64,000 bases of DNA from an uncultured bacterium (lineage in GTDB: Bacteria; Bacillota; Clostridia; Lachnospirales; Lachnospiraceae). Shown piece by piece: positions 39,781 to 50,178 of the stretch. The notes below the pieces were generated by a model. The model was not told the DNA's origin and ran no database searches. It saw only the letters and a program-made list of their open reading frames with translations. The number at the start of each line of letters is the position of its first letter. Within the stretch, counting starts at the first letter, position 1. The DNA lies in the NCBI GenBank assembly GCA_947651225.1, contig CANSYK010000010.1, forward strand, positions 1 through 64,000, in the 5' to 3' direction. The translations under genes were made by a program, and so were the position numbers.

Positions 39781-40206
39781 ATGGAAGAGTTATTGGTTTA
39801 TGCAATTTTGCTTTATGAGGGATTAGTAACAGAAAACGAGTACAATAAACGGCTTGACGAATTATTTCTCGCTACCCCTGAAAATGATGATTTGCTCTAT
39901 TTGGAATGGGAAACAGAGATCAGCAAAGCTATTATTTATGTAAGGGCACATATTGATTACAAAAATCTTAACCTTGAACAGTTTGGCAGGATTTTAATGA
40001 GAAAATTAAAGGTAGTTTATAAAAATTGTCCGAATATAAAATATTTTGCAAGTCAAATGTACCACTTATGGGAAAGCCTTCCTGGAAATATTCAGAAGAT
40101 AGATCCGTTTTTGGCTCTATGCTATGCCGATGACCCTTTATCATGGGGAGATGAAAAACAGACCAGAGACATATACGAGCATATGCTGAGTTACTATGAA
40201 GGATGA
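39781..40206 (+). CDS. Hypothetical acidic protein, possibly immunity-like
   Basis: Single ORF MEELLVYAILLYEGLVTENEYNKRLDELFLATPENDDLLYLEWETEISKAI...; no clear RBS. Confidence 0.45.
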   Translation: MEELLVYAILLYEGLVTENEYNKRLDELFLATPENDDLLYLEWETEISKAIIYVRAHIDYKNLNLEQFGRILMRKLKVVYKNCPNIKYFASQMYHLWESLPGNIQKIDPFLALCYADDPLSWGDEKQTRDIYEHMLSYYEG

Positions 40207-40349
40207 AGCCATGGGTTTGCATAGAAAGAAATGTGAGGGATGTAAAGTGCGTGGAATGTATGAAGATTTATAAAAAATACGACAATTTACCGATATTTTA
40301 ACAATCCGGCATTGAAAAAGAATGGTGAAAAACATAAGAAATTCAATAT

Positions 40350-41228
40350 TTACTCATGAAACTTTTCCCTTAATTTTTCAAGCATTTTTTCAGCAATGGG
40401 GGTAAATATCTGATATTTTTTCCAGATGAAATACAGTTTTGTTTCAAGTTTGGGTGTGAGTGGACGGAACACCAGACCGCTGTCAGGACTTGTGTCAATC
40501 AGATATTCAAAGGTCAGAAGATAACCAAGCCCTTCCTTCACAAAAAGAGAGCCATTGTAGGACAGCCGAAAAGAACCTTCCAGATGCAGATTGTCTATTT
40601 TATTTCCGCACCATCTGGGAATGTCTCTGGACCAGCCCTGCTCCGAGCAAAATAAAGGAAGTCCGGTTAAATCATCAATAGAGACGGACTGTTTTTTGGC
40701 AAGAGGGCAGTCTTTGGGCATGACAACACCCCATACATCCGCTTTCGGAAAGGTCAGGTAATGATATTTCTCTGTATTTGGTTCTTCTGCCAACAAAGCA
40801 AAGTCGATGACGCCTCTATCCAGTTTTTCTGTTACCTGTTCCGTGTCCCCGCTGGTAATGTGATACCGCAGGTCGGGATAGGTATTTTTCAATGTTTTAA
40901 TTTCAGCGGCAAGAGACCGGATTTGATAGGATTCTGCCAGTCCCAGATAAATTTCACCGCCTAATACATCATCTAACGAGAGAAATTCTGTGGTGATTTT
41001 GTCTGCCATTGACACAAGGTCTTCGGCACGTTTGCGCAGCAGCACGCCTTCTTCGGTCAGTTCTATATGAAAGCTGTGCCGGACAAACAGTTTCTTTCCC
41101 AGCTCATCTTCCAGTGATTTTAACTGTTTGGAAAGTGTTGGCTGGGTGACGTGCAGAAGCTCTGCTGCACGGGTCATATTTTCTTCCCTTGCCACAGCAA
41201 GGAAATACCGCATGGTTCTCAGTTCCAT
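40350..41228 (-). CDS. LysR family transcriptional regulator
   Basis: MELRTMRYFLAVAREENMTRAAELLHVTQPTLSKQLKSLEDELGKKLF. Confidence 0.92.
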   Translation of the reverse strand: MELRTMRYFLAVAREENMTRAAELLHVTQPTLSKQLKSLEDELGKKLFVRHSFHIELTEEGVLLRKRAEDLVSMADKITTEFLSLDDVLGGEIYLGLAESYQIRSLAAEIKTLKNTYPDLRYHITSGDTEQVTEKLDRGVIDFALLAEEPNTEKYHYLTFPKADVWGVVMPKDCPLAKKQSVSIDDLTGLPLFCSEQGWSRDIPRWCGNKIDNLHLEGSFRLSYNGSLFVKEGLGYLLTFEYLIDTSPDSGLVFRPLTPKLETKLYFIWKKYQIFTPIAEKMLEKLREKFHE

Positions 41229-41347
41229 TGATTCTCTCCTTTTTCAGTGATATTCTCAAAATTCGTATCATGATATAAATTTTAGCCATTAGCGAAAGGA
41301 AAGTCAATCGCTTATACTAAAAGTACAGCAGGAAGGGAGGCGGTCAT

Positions 41348-41560
41348 ACGGAGGATATCATTCAAAATATGAAAGATGCAGGCTGTGATAGGGAAATCAT
41401 CACAAAGATTTGCAGGCTGTATGCTGATGGGCAGATCCAGGATGCTGTGAAAGTATTGAGGAGGCATCGATGTCATTTGATGGAGCAGTTACATGAGAGC
41501 CAGAGCAAAGTAGACTGTCTTGACTTTTTGGTAAGGCAGATGGAAAGAAGCCAGAGGTAG
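41348..41560 (+). CDS. Small conserved hypothetical protein with a possibly altered start codon (ACG)
   Basis: RBS GGGAGGCGGTCAT then ACG GAG GAT ATC ATT CAA AAT ATG: (T/M)EDIIQNMKDAGCDREIITKICRLYADGQ... Confidence 0.45.
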   Translation, partial: TEDIIQNMKDAGCDREIITKICRLYADGQIQDAVKVLRRHRCHLMEQLHESQSKVDCLDFLVRQMERSQR

Positions 41561-41622
41561 ATGGATAAACAAATATTAAAAATTTGAGCGCAGAAAATGC
41601 AGAGAAAGGATGGTAATGTAAA

Positions 41623-42603
41623 ATGGCAGAGACTACGAAACTGGAATTGACAGAGGAGTAGGATAAGACATTCCCAAAAAGCGAAAAGGTAAATCACAGA
41701 AAGGTAACCTTCCACAACCGTTATGGAATCACGCTGGCGGCAGATTTATATGAGCCGAAAGGACAGGAAGGAAAGCTGGCTGCAATTGCGGTATGCAGTC
41801 CGTTTGGCGCCGTAAAGGAACAGTCCTCTGGGCTATATGCCCAGACGATGGCAGAACGTGGTTTCCTCACAATGGCGTTTGACCCGTCTTTTACTGGTGA
41901 GAGCGGAGGAACGCCACGGTATATGGCATCACCAGACATTAATACAGAAGACTTTCAGGCGGCAGTGGATTTCCTTTCTGTACAGGAAAATGTGGATACA
42001 GAGAAAATCGGTATTATCGGCATTTGTGGATGGGGCGGCATGGCTTTGAATGTGGCAGCGCTGGATACCCGAATCAAAGCAACGGTAGCTTCTACCATGT
42101 ATGACATGAGCCGTGTCAATGCTAACGGGTATTTTGATGAAAATGATAATCCGGATGACCGCTATGAAATCCGCAAGGCACTCAATGCTCAGAGAATTGT
42201 TGATTACAGAAATGGCAGTTATGAGCTGGGAGGTGGAGTTGTGGACCCGCTGCCGGAAGATGCCCCATTTTTTGTCAAGGATTATTACGACTATTATAAG
42301 ACATCCCGTGGCTATCATGCCCGTTCCTTAAACTCCAATGGCGGCTGGAATAAGATTGGCTGCATATCTTTTATGAATCAGCCGATTCTTAGTTACAGTG
42401 ATGAAATCCGAAGTGCGGTTCTGGTAATGCATGGAGAGAAAGCGCATTCTTGCTATTTTAGTAAGGACGCATTTCAGAAGTTACAGGGCGATAATAAGGA
42501 ATTGCTGTTAATTCCAGATGCGGTCCATACAGACCTTTATGATCAAACAGATGTCATTCCCTTCGATAAGCTGGAGCAGTTTTTTAAGGAGAATCTGAAA
42601 TAA
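41623..42603 (+). pseudogene. Alpha/beta hydrolase (dienelactone hydrolase-like) with in-frame TAG at codon 13
   Basis: MAETTKLELTEE*DKTFPKSEKVNHRKVTFHNRYGITLAADLYEPKG... otherwise full length to 42603; TAG at 41659-41661. Confidence 0.75.
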
Positions 42604-42627
42604 AATGTGATGTAAACTGACAGGCTA

Positions 42628-42642
42628 GAGCGTGTTTGAAAA
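42628..42642 (+). repeat. Solo MITE terminal repeat
   Basis: CTA-GAGCGTGTTTGAAAA identical to the end of the 23074 MITE. Confidence 0.6.
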
Positions 42643-42750
42643 AGGCTGTCATGTTTTTAAGTTCCGGGGATGCAGATATATATGATGGCGCCATGTTCTC
42701 TTTCAAGGTAGAGGTGCTGTTGTGGGAAAGTACTGGTAATGATTTGTGCA

Positions 42751-43695
42751 TTATTGTGTCTTGATTTCTTCTTGCAGCACATTCAAAAATAAGGTTGCAG
42801 GCTTTGTAAATACCTGATATTTTTTCCATACAATATCCAGGCCCACTTCAATCTGTGGCTGCAGGGGACGGAAACACAGGGGGCTGTTTTCATATTCCGG
42901 TATGATATGGTCAAGGCATAAGGCGCAGCCGACCTTTTCTTCCACCATGAGGGAGGCATTGTAAAGAAGGTTGTAGGTCGTGACGATGTTCAGGGATTCA
43001 TATTGTTTTCCAAGCCAGCCAGATAATTCATTGTGTGCAAGGGACTGGCGGGAGGCAATGAGAGGAAGTCCCTGCAGATCCTCCGGCTGAATCCCGCTTT
43101 TCTCTGCAAGGGGATGGTCACGCCGCATAAGCAGCCCCCATCTGTCTTTTGTAGGCAGTTTGATAAAATCATATTTTTTTATGTCGGCAGGTTCTATTAA
43201 AATCCAAAAATCCAACAGCCCCCTGTCAAGCCGTTCTGTTACATCATCTGCGTTTCCACTGAATAAATGATAGGAGACGCCTGGGTGTTTTCGCTGGATT
43301 TTTTCAGCTACCTTTGCAATTAAGCGGATTCCTTCTGTTTCACCGCCGCCAATATAAATTTCCCCGTTAATGTTTTCGCTGGAAGAGCTGACTTCGGCTT
43401 TTGTCTTTTCCATTAATTCTACCATTTCTTCAGCACGTTTTCGTAGAATCATCCCTTCTTCTGTCAGTGTTACCCTGCGGTTGCCCCGTATCAAAAGCTG
43501 TTTTCCAAGCTCCTCCTCCAGTTCTTTCAGTTGTCTGGAAAGTGGGGGCTGTGTCATATTTAGGGATTCTGCTGCTTTTGTTATGCTTGCCTCTCTTGCT
43601 ACAGCAAGAAAATACTGTAATACACGGATATCCATAGTTTCCTCCTTTTTGCACTGTTTTTTACGCATAATGCAATGTTTACATGGTTCCTCCAT
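42751..43695 (-). CDS. LysR family transcriptional regulator
   Basis: MDIRVLQYFLAVAREASITKAAESLNMTQPPLSRQLKELEEELGKQLL; bracketed by MITE ends. Confidence 0.92.
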   Translation of the reverse strand: MEEPCKHCIMRKKQCKKEETMDIRVLQYFLAVAREASITKAAESLNMTQPPLSRQLKELEEELGKQLLIRGNRRVTLTEEGMILRKRAEEMVELMEKTKAEVSSSSENINGEIYIGGGETEGIRLIAKVAEKIQRKHPGVSYHLFSGNADDVTERLDRGLLDFWILIEPADIKKYDFIKLPTKDRWGLLMRRDHPLAEKSGIQPEDLQGLPLIASRQSLAHNELSGWLGKQYESLNIVTTYNLLYNASLMVEEKVGCALCLDHIIPEYENSPLCFRPLQPQIEVGLDIVWKKYQVFTKPATLFLNVLQEEIKTQ

Positions 43696-43883
43696 TTTGT
43701 TTGTGTTTCAATTTATGTGGGTAAAGAGCTGTAAAAAAATCTTTAACAGCTCTTAAGTATATCATCTATTACGATACCTTTCAAGTATGAAAAGTTATTT
43801 ACTATATGCATTTTATATTTTGAAAGGTGGTTGTTAGACTATAGATGAGTTAGGAAATATCAGTGCCATGCATTATGCAATTA

Positions 43884-43944
43884 GAGCCAAATCTCCCACA
43901 AAGTGAGAAGTACATCTTGCAAAAAGCAATTTTCAAACACGCTC
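43884..43944 (-). mobile_element. Half MITE
   Basis: GAGCCAAATCTCCCACAAAGTGAGAAGtACATCTTGCAAAAAGCAATTTTCAAACACGCTC, matches the right half of 18784-18929. Confidence 0.8.
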
Positions 43945-44748
43945 TAGCAATTTTCAAATAAGTCAGGAAGGTTATGCCGTTTGTAATCAGGATATAGCAT
44001 AAATGGAATTTAATAATACTTTTTTGGTATGGGTTAATATTTAATATATGTATTTGATATTACTTGGTTCATATATTAACATAGGGTATAAGAAAGGGGG
44101 AAATACCAATGTAAATAATTCAGGTAGAATAAAACAAAACTTGGAAGATGCAGGCTGCACAAAGGATTTTATTTCAAAGGAAAAGAAGTTAATTTGCAAA
44201 CAATTATGCATGTATTTGTACCATTTCTTTTGGTATTATGGGAAATAGTTATAACAAAGAGAATTGCTTCTTTTGATAAAGAGAGGAATACATGGATTTC
44301 TAAGTGGAAAAATTTAAGGGATAGGGAATAGATTTGTTGTGAAATTATTAAGAATCAAAGAGCAAAAGGATTACTTGTTAAGTATCTGGGACAAAGGATG
44401 AACCGATAATATGTGTAATGAGCTATAATAATCTGAAGGGGAATACTTAAGGATGAAAATCCGTACTATTGGTATATTAAACGGGTATATTGAAGAATTG
44501 GATGAGTTTTTATTGTGGGTAACTATTACTCTAGCACTGAATTTTAGTAGTCACAGAATTAATGAAAATGTAAAAATTCACTGGTTGCTTAGTTTGGAAA
44601 ATGTAATGAGATCAGATGAGAAGAAGTGATAGGGTGGATTGCTGGATAGAGTTGAAACTGGGAGAACCGTGACGAAGGATAGGTAACACAGTACACACTT
44701 TTGTATGCCGTTAAAACCCGTGTTTTCAACGCATAACAGAGACTGGCT

Positions 44749-44973
44749 CCATTTTATTATCCTATATGGTGGGGAAAAGAGCCGATGATAATCCGGACGT
44801 TTCTGGAGTCCTACAATCTGGAAGGGAAAAAGATTGTACCATTCTGTACCAGTGGTGGGAGCGGAATCTCTGGCAGCATGAAAGGAATCAAGACGTCTGC
44901 AAAAGTGGTAAAAGGTAAGGATTTAACAGATTTATCAGTTAAGAGCGTGGCAAAGTGGGCGAAAAAGAAATAG
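44749..44973 (+). pseudogene. C-terminal fragment of a flavodoxin
   Basis: PFYYPIWWGKEPMIIRTFLESYNLEGKKIVPFCTSGGSGISGSMKGIKTSAKVVKGKDL. Confidence 0.7.
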
Positions 44974-45299
44974 GAAATGATTCGTTTGTGTTGTAAAATT
45001 CCCGTTTGTCGGAGCAGAAAATATGTAAAATTGAATACTTTAACTTTTGGCAGCGGTTTATCCTAACGGACAATTGGCTGCCTTTTTTATTCAGCAACTA
45101 TCAGCAGATGAAGTAGAAAAAATTCTATCCTCATTTGACAGGGAAAATCCTATGGGCAAGCGGAACTATGTTATCACTTTCAAGCTGATCCTGCTGTTTG
45201 GCAGCTTGTTATCAATACATTGTCTTTTGAAGTGCATACAGAAGTTTACGATGGGGATGGTGATATGCAAATGATAGGACGTATAGAGTTAAAACTATA

Positions 45300-45336
45300 G
45301 TAAACGAAAAAAACGCTTGCGTTTTACTTCGTTTAC
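45300..45336. repeat. Variant hairpin sharing arms with the 35-bp palindrome
   Basis: GTAAACGAAAAAAACGCTTGCGTTTTACTTCGTTTAC, preceded by TATA. Confidence 0.6.
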
Positions 45337-45395
45337 AGCGCCAGATACACGCTGCAAAGCAGCATAACTTCCTATGTGTATCTGTGCGCATCCAT

Positions 45396-45430
45396 TATAG
45401 TAAACGCATGTATTTTATGCGTTTACTATA
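45396..45430. repeat. 35-bp palindromic repeat, copy 2
   Basis: TATAGTAAACGCATGTATTTTATGCGTTTACTATA. Confidence 0.85.
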
Positions 45431-45523
45431 AAAAGAAAAATTTTAATGGAGTTTTAATCATTTAGGAAAAATGATTCGTTATTATATATATACGGATATA
45501 TCAAGGAGAGGAGCTGATAGCGT

Positions 45524-46042
45524 TTGAATGATGATGATTTGGTAGAACAGATAAGACTCGGTGATGAAAAAGCGGCTGAGGAATTGATTAAACGCTATTA
45601 TACATCCATCCTGCGTTATTGTAAAAGACAGTGCTTCAATCATGAGAAAGCAGAAGATCTGACGCAGGAAACATTCTTGAAATTATTTAGGAATTTGTCT
45701 GGATATAAAGGGAAAAGGAAATTTAAAGCATATTTATACACAATAGCAAATCATTTGTGTGTTGACGAAAGCCGGAAAATGAAAGTTTACCCATTGGAAA
45801 ATGAAGAAGATATCGGATATGAATGTGATGAGATGCATCGGATAGAGGATAGATCAGAAATAGATTATCTCCTAGATGCTTTATCGCCAGAGCAAAGGGA
45901 AGCGGTCATTTTACGGTTTGGGGAGCAGCTTGAGTTTTGGGAGATTGCAAAAGTGATGGGGTGTAATATGCGGACAGCACAGAGCAGGGTTAGGAATGCG
46001 TTGAAAATTATGAGAAAGCGAGGAGCAGAAAATGAACGATAA
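45524..46042 (+). CDS. ECF-type RNA polymerase sigma factor
   Basis: EELIKRYYTSILRYCKRQCFNHEKAEDLTQETFLKLFRNLSGYKGK. Confidence 0.9.
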   Translation: MNDDDLVEQIRLGDEKAAEELIKRYYTSILRYCKRQCFNHEKAEDLTQETFLKLFRNLSGYKGKRKFKAYLYTIANHLCVDESRKMKVYPLENEEDIGYECDEMHRIEDRSEIDYLLDALSPEQREAVILRFGEQLEFWEIAKVMGCNMRTAQSRVRNALKIMRKRGAENER

Positions 46043-46820
46043 GGAATTAAAGAAGCATTTGCAGCAGTCTTTACAGCAGAGGGAAGAACCTGAAAAGCAG
46101 CTTAACGGGGTTAAGAGGGAAGAAACGATAAAGTCATGTATTGAAGTTATGCGTGAACAGAAATTAGCGCAGAAGGCCCAGGAAGAACCACGGATAGGGT
46201 TTGTTCGGTATCTGTCAGATATTTTCCGTTTTGAAGGAATACCGATCTTTAGTTTGCAGGTGGTTACATTATTTATTATATGTGTGACAATTTACACAGT
46301 AGCAGGCAGTCCAAGTTATATTCCTGCATTTATGCCGCTGTTTGTATTGGCTGTCATGCCAGCTATGTTCAAATGCCAATATTATGGAATGAGTGAAATG
46401 GAAGCTGTTACAAGGGCTTCCGGTTCACAGATTGTATTGGCAAAGCTGGTTTTAGCCGGGGCTGCAAATCTTTTATGTATGACGATTTTTATTTCTTTTG
46501 AGGTACATCTTAAAAATTCATATAGGAACATCGGACAAATTATTTTATATTGCCTGGTTCCATATTTAGTGTGTATGGTCAGTATGCTGCGTCTGATTCG
46601 ATTGCATGGGAAAGAAAACATACAAATCTGTACGGTTATAGTGCTTGCTTCCTGCCTGGGTTGGGGTGTGCTGGCAAGAACTATGCCGTGGCTGTATGAA
46701 GCATCTGCTTTTGCTTTATGGATTGTTGCCTTTTTATTTTTTACAATGTTTTTCATAAAGGAAATTTATTTTATTATAATAGCGAGAAAGGAAGGGAAAA
46801 TGTATGGAATTATTGCTTGA
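46032..46820 (+). CDS. Membrane protein (putative anti-sigma/ABC-associated)
   Basis: Overlaps the sigma factor; multi-TM; same order as the 23.5 kb locus. Confidence 0.65.
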   Translation: MNDKELKKHLQQSLQQREEPEKQLNGVKREETIKSCIEVMREQKLAQKAQEEPRIGFVRYLSDIFRFEGIPIFSLQVVTLFIICVTIYTVAGSPSYIPAFMPLFVLAVMPAMFKCQYYGMSEMEAVTRASGSQIVLAKLVLAGAANLLCMTIFISFEVHLKNSYRNIGQIILYCLVPYLVCMVSMLRLIRLHGKENIQICTVIVLASCLGWGVLARTMPWLYEASAFALWIVAFLFFTMFFIKEIYFIIIARKEGKMYGIIA

Positions 46821-47679
46821 CCGACTGACAAAGCATTACGGCAGCAAAATAGCTGTGGATCAGGTTAGTGCAACATTAAAGCCAGGAGTATATGGTCTTT
46901 TGGGGGCTAATGGTGCAGGAAAGACAACACTGATGAGGATGTTGTGTGCCATTTTGGAATCAACTTCTGGAGAGGTATTTTTGAATGGGAAAGAGGTGAT
47001 TTCAATGGGGGCAGATTATAGAAATGTATTGGGGTATCTTCCGCAGGATTTTGGATATTATCCTAATTATACAGCGATGGAATTTTTGATGTATGTTTCT
47101 GCCCTCAAAGGAATACCGAGAAAAATTGCAAGGAAACGGGCAGGAGAATTATTAGAAGAAGTAGGTCTAAGCAATGTTGCTGATAAGAAAGTAAAGACCT
47201 TTTCTGGCGGTATGAAGCAGAGGGTAGGAATTGCACAGGCATTATTGAATAATCCGGATATATTGATTTTAGATGAACCGACAGCAGGATTAGACCCGAA
47301 GGAACGGGTACGTTTTCGTAATCTGCTTTCTGATTATGCCGGAGATAAAATCGTTATCCTTTCTACACACATTGTTTCTGATATAGAGGCTATAGCCGAT
47401 GAAGTCCTGCTTATGAAAAAGGGGAAATTTGTGTTGCAGGGTACAGTTCCAGAGTTAATTCGGAAAGCAGCCGGAAAAGTATGGGAACTGACAATATCTT
47501 CTGCAGAAGCGAAAAGATGGCAGGCAAAAGTAACAGTTGCAAATTTAAGACATGAGGGGAGTCAGGTGGTGCTTCGCATTATTTCAGATAATAAGCCGAG
47601 CGAAATGGCTGTTCCATGCGAAGCCACATTAGAGGATTTATATCTATATTATTTCCCGACAGAGGAAGGAGTGCATTAG
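46804..47679 (+). CDS. ABC transporter ATP-binding protein
   Basis: LLGANGAGKTTLMRML, FSGGMKQRVGIAQALL, ILILDEPTAGLD. Confidence 0.93.
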   Translation: MELLLDRLTKHYGSKIAVDQVSATLKPGVYGLLGANGAGKTTLMRMLCAILESTSGEVFLNGKEVISMGADYRNVLGYLPQDFGYYPNYTAMEFLMYVSALKGIPRKIARKRAGELLEEVGLSNVADKKVKTFSGGMKQRVGIAQALLNNPDILILDEPTAGLDPKERVRFRNLLSDYAGDKIVILSTHIVSDIEAIADEVLLMKKGKFVLQGTVPELIRKAAGKVWELTISSAEAKRWQAKVTVANLRHEGSQVVLRIISDNKPSEMAVPCEATLEDLYLYYFPTEEGVH

Positions 47680-47681
47680 TG

Positions 47682-48894
47682 ATGGAACTATTTTTATTAG
47701 AGCATAAAAAATTATGGCGTAAAATGAGTACCAAAATAAGTGTTTTTCTGTGTTTTATTTATATTGTAATTTTTGGGAGCGTACTTTCATTCCAATGGTT
47801 CAGCTTTGGCAGTTCCGATGACTATACAAGTGCTTTTGGAAATAACTTTGACGGATATAAGATGATAAAGGATAGTCAGGAATATTCTCTTACTTTTGGT
47901 GAGGAACTTACGGGCGGGAGTTTACAGCAAATAGTAAGGGATTATCAAAGAATGGAAGCGGCTGGACTGGAAACGGAATTGGAAAAAACAGACTGGAAAA
48001 TTATCAATAGCTGGTTAGGAACTTTGTATCCTGAACTTCGGGACCCAGGAAACTACAAGACGATGATATGCTATGTGAATCCGGATAAGCTAACAGGCTT
48101 TTATGAAAGAAGGCAAAAGGCAGTTCAGGATTTTTTGGAGAACAGTGGTCAGGTTGGGGCAGAAAAAGAGTATCTTTTACAGATGGACTCAAATGTAAAA
48201 GAACCATACCGATATGAATGGGTAGAAGGATGGTCGGTATTGCTTGGTGATGGAGTTGCCGGTATAGGTGATGTAATGGTGCTGTTCCTTGCAATTACTT
48301 TGTCATCATTATTTGCCGGAGAGTGGCATAGCAATACAAGTTCATTAGTCTTAACAACAAGAAATGGGTGGAAGAAGATTGCCTTTGTAAAAATATGTAC
48401 TGGTTTATCGTTTACAATGGAATTTTTTGCTATACTTATGGTTGGAAGCGTTGTATCGCAGATTTTTTTTTTGGGGAACTGCTGGATGGGATATGCCGAT
48501 TCAGACGATAAAACTGATCGCCATTGCACCCATAAATATGCTACAGGCAGAGATTTTCGAGTATGCCTTTACCTTCTTGGGGGCAATCGGGTTTGCAGGA
48601 GTTGTCATGTTCATATCAGCTAAAACACGGAGTAATGTGTTGGCATTGCTGTTTAGTTTGGCGGTTGTATATGGGCCAATGATGATTGCTGAATATCTGC
48701 CATATTGGGTGCAGAAGTTATTGGATTTAATTCCACTGGCAGGAAGCGCAGCAGATATTTTCCGTACAAATACGTTTCATATCTTTGGGAAATATGTGTG
48801 GTCACCTTATTTGCTGATCATTGTTCCGGTTTTGATTGGTATCCTGTGTATACCGCTTGCGGTAAAGGGCTGGTCAAGGCGGTTGGGGGCTTGA
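47682..48894 (+). pseudogene. ABC transporter permease, frame broken at a T10 tract
   Basis: Frame 1 loses hydrophobic character after ...VVSQIFFLGNCW; frame of ORF 48427..48894 continues IAIAPINMLQAEIFEYAFTFLGAIGFAGVVMFISAKTRSNVLALLFSLAVVYGPMM. Confidence 0.75.
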
Positions 48895-49157
48895 GGGAAA
48901 ACGGAAGATTAAACGGAAGAAAAAACATTACAATTTCAAAATGATTCTCGCCATCGGCTATCGTGTCCGTTCCAATGTGGGAATGCATTTTAGAAATTGG
49001 GCTACTCGTATATTATAGGAGTATTCCCGCAAGGGATTTGCTATGGACGATGAACATCTCAAAAATCCAAAGCAGTTTGGAGAGGGCTATTTTGACGAAC
49101 CCAGTAATGACAAAGAGGCAGAATAATAGATTGTTTCGTCTTTCACGGATAAAAAAC

Positions 49158-49192
49158 TATAGTAAACGCATGTATTTTATGCGTTTACTATA
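49158..49192. repeat. 35-bp palindromic repeat, copy 3
   Basis: TATAGTAAACGCATGTATTTTATGCGTTTACTATA. Confidence 0.85.
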
Positions 49193-49262
49193 ATTCTAAC
49201 CAAGGCACATTTTGAACGCAAAACATGAGGCTGCAAGAGATATCATAAAGGAGGATAAAGAT

Positions 49263-49856
49263 ATGAATATAAAAAAGGAACTTGAAACGAAAGTAGGTAT
49301 AACAAACGGTATATATATAAACAACATTGATATTGACCCACTTGCGATTAAGGCAATTATGATAAATGAAGTTGTTCCCTCTGACCCCTTACAGGATTTT
49401 TATGGAACCCCAGACGCTGATTATCTGAAAACAACGATCCCTCTTTTGCAAGGGGCGGGAACAGAGGTTACTTCTATACAAGATATATTACAAATGGGTA
49501 TCTATATCACAAATGCCGTAAAAACCCCAAAGACAGAATACGCCATTGATAAAAGCAGTATTGAAAATAGTCTGCCTTATTTAGAAGCAGAGCTTTCTTT
49601 ATTCCCCAATATAAAGGTTATTATGCTTATGGGTGATGTTGCAAAGAAATCCTTTAACATGATTACAAAAAAGTTAACAAAGAAAAATGTTATTCCCGCC
49701 ATTTCCACCTATAAATTGCGGAATAGTGAAATCTATTATGGGGATATCAGGGTAATGCCATCATACATAATGACAGGGGGAAACATTTTAATCGAAAAGT
49801 CAAAAGTAACAATGGCAACGGAGGATATTGCTGCTATGTTAGAAATAATCAAGTAA
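49263..49856 (+). CDS. Uracil-DNA glycosylase family-like protein
   Basis: MINEVVPSDPLQDFYGTPDADY...NIKVIMLMGDVAKKSFNMI. Confidence 0.6.
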   Translation: MNIKKELETKVGITNGIYINNIDIDPLAIKAIMINEVVPSDPLQDFYGTPDADYLKTTIPLLQGAGTEVTSIQDILQMGIYITNAVKTPKTEYAIDKSSIENSLPYLEAELSLFPNIKVIMLMGDVAKKSFNMITKKLTKKNVIPAISTYKLRNSEIYYGDIRVMPSYIMTGGNILIEKSKVTMATEDIAAMLEIIK

Positions 49857-50178
49857 AACCCACATAATAATTTTGCTTAAATGAAAACGTGGGTGCGCTT
49901 ATTCTTTGTCATAAGGCATTGGGACTTCCTGCAACAGTATCTGCATTGGTAATGCTTTCGGGTTCGCTTGTAACAGCAGTTGTGGAGCCATTTGCAGGAA
50001 GAAGCATGGCCTATAGCATCCTGATCCCTGAGAAAGTTTGGATGCTATTTCTTTTGCATTTCAACCACCCCTTTTATAGTAACATTGAAAAAGATCATAA
50101 AAAGTGAGATGATTTATTCGTAGATATGTGATAGAATCATTTTAGGTAATAAAATTGTAATTTGAGAGAGGTATAGTT

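Noticed and set aside
45047-45274. 75-aa ORF (MAAVYPNGQLAAFFIQQLSADEVEKIL...)
   Set aside because: Looks like a gene fragment but no family could be assigned, so not listed as a feature.
49889-50107. 72-aa hydrophobic ORF
   Set aside because: Probably a permease fragment, but no identifiable family or RBS.
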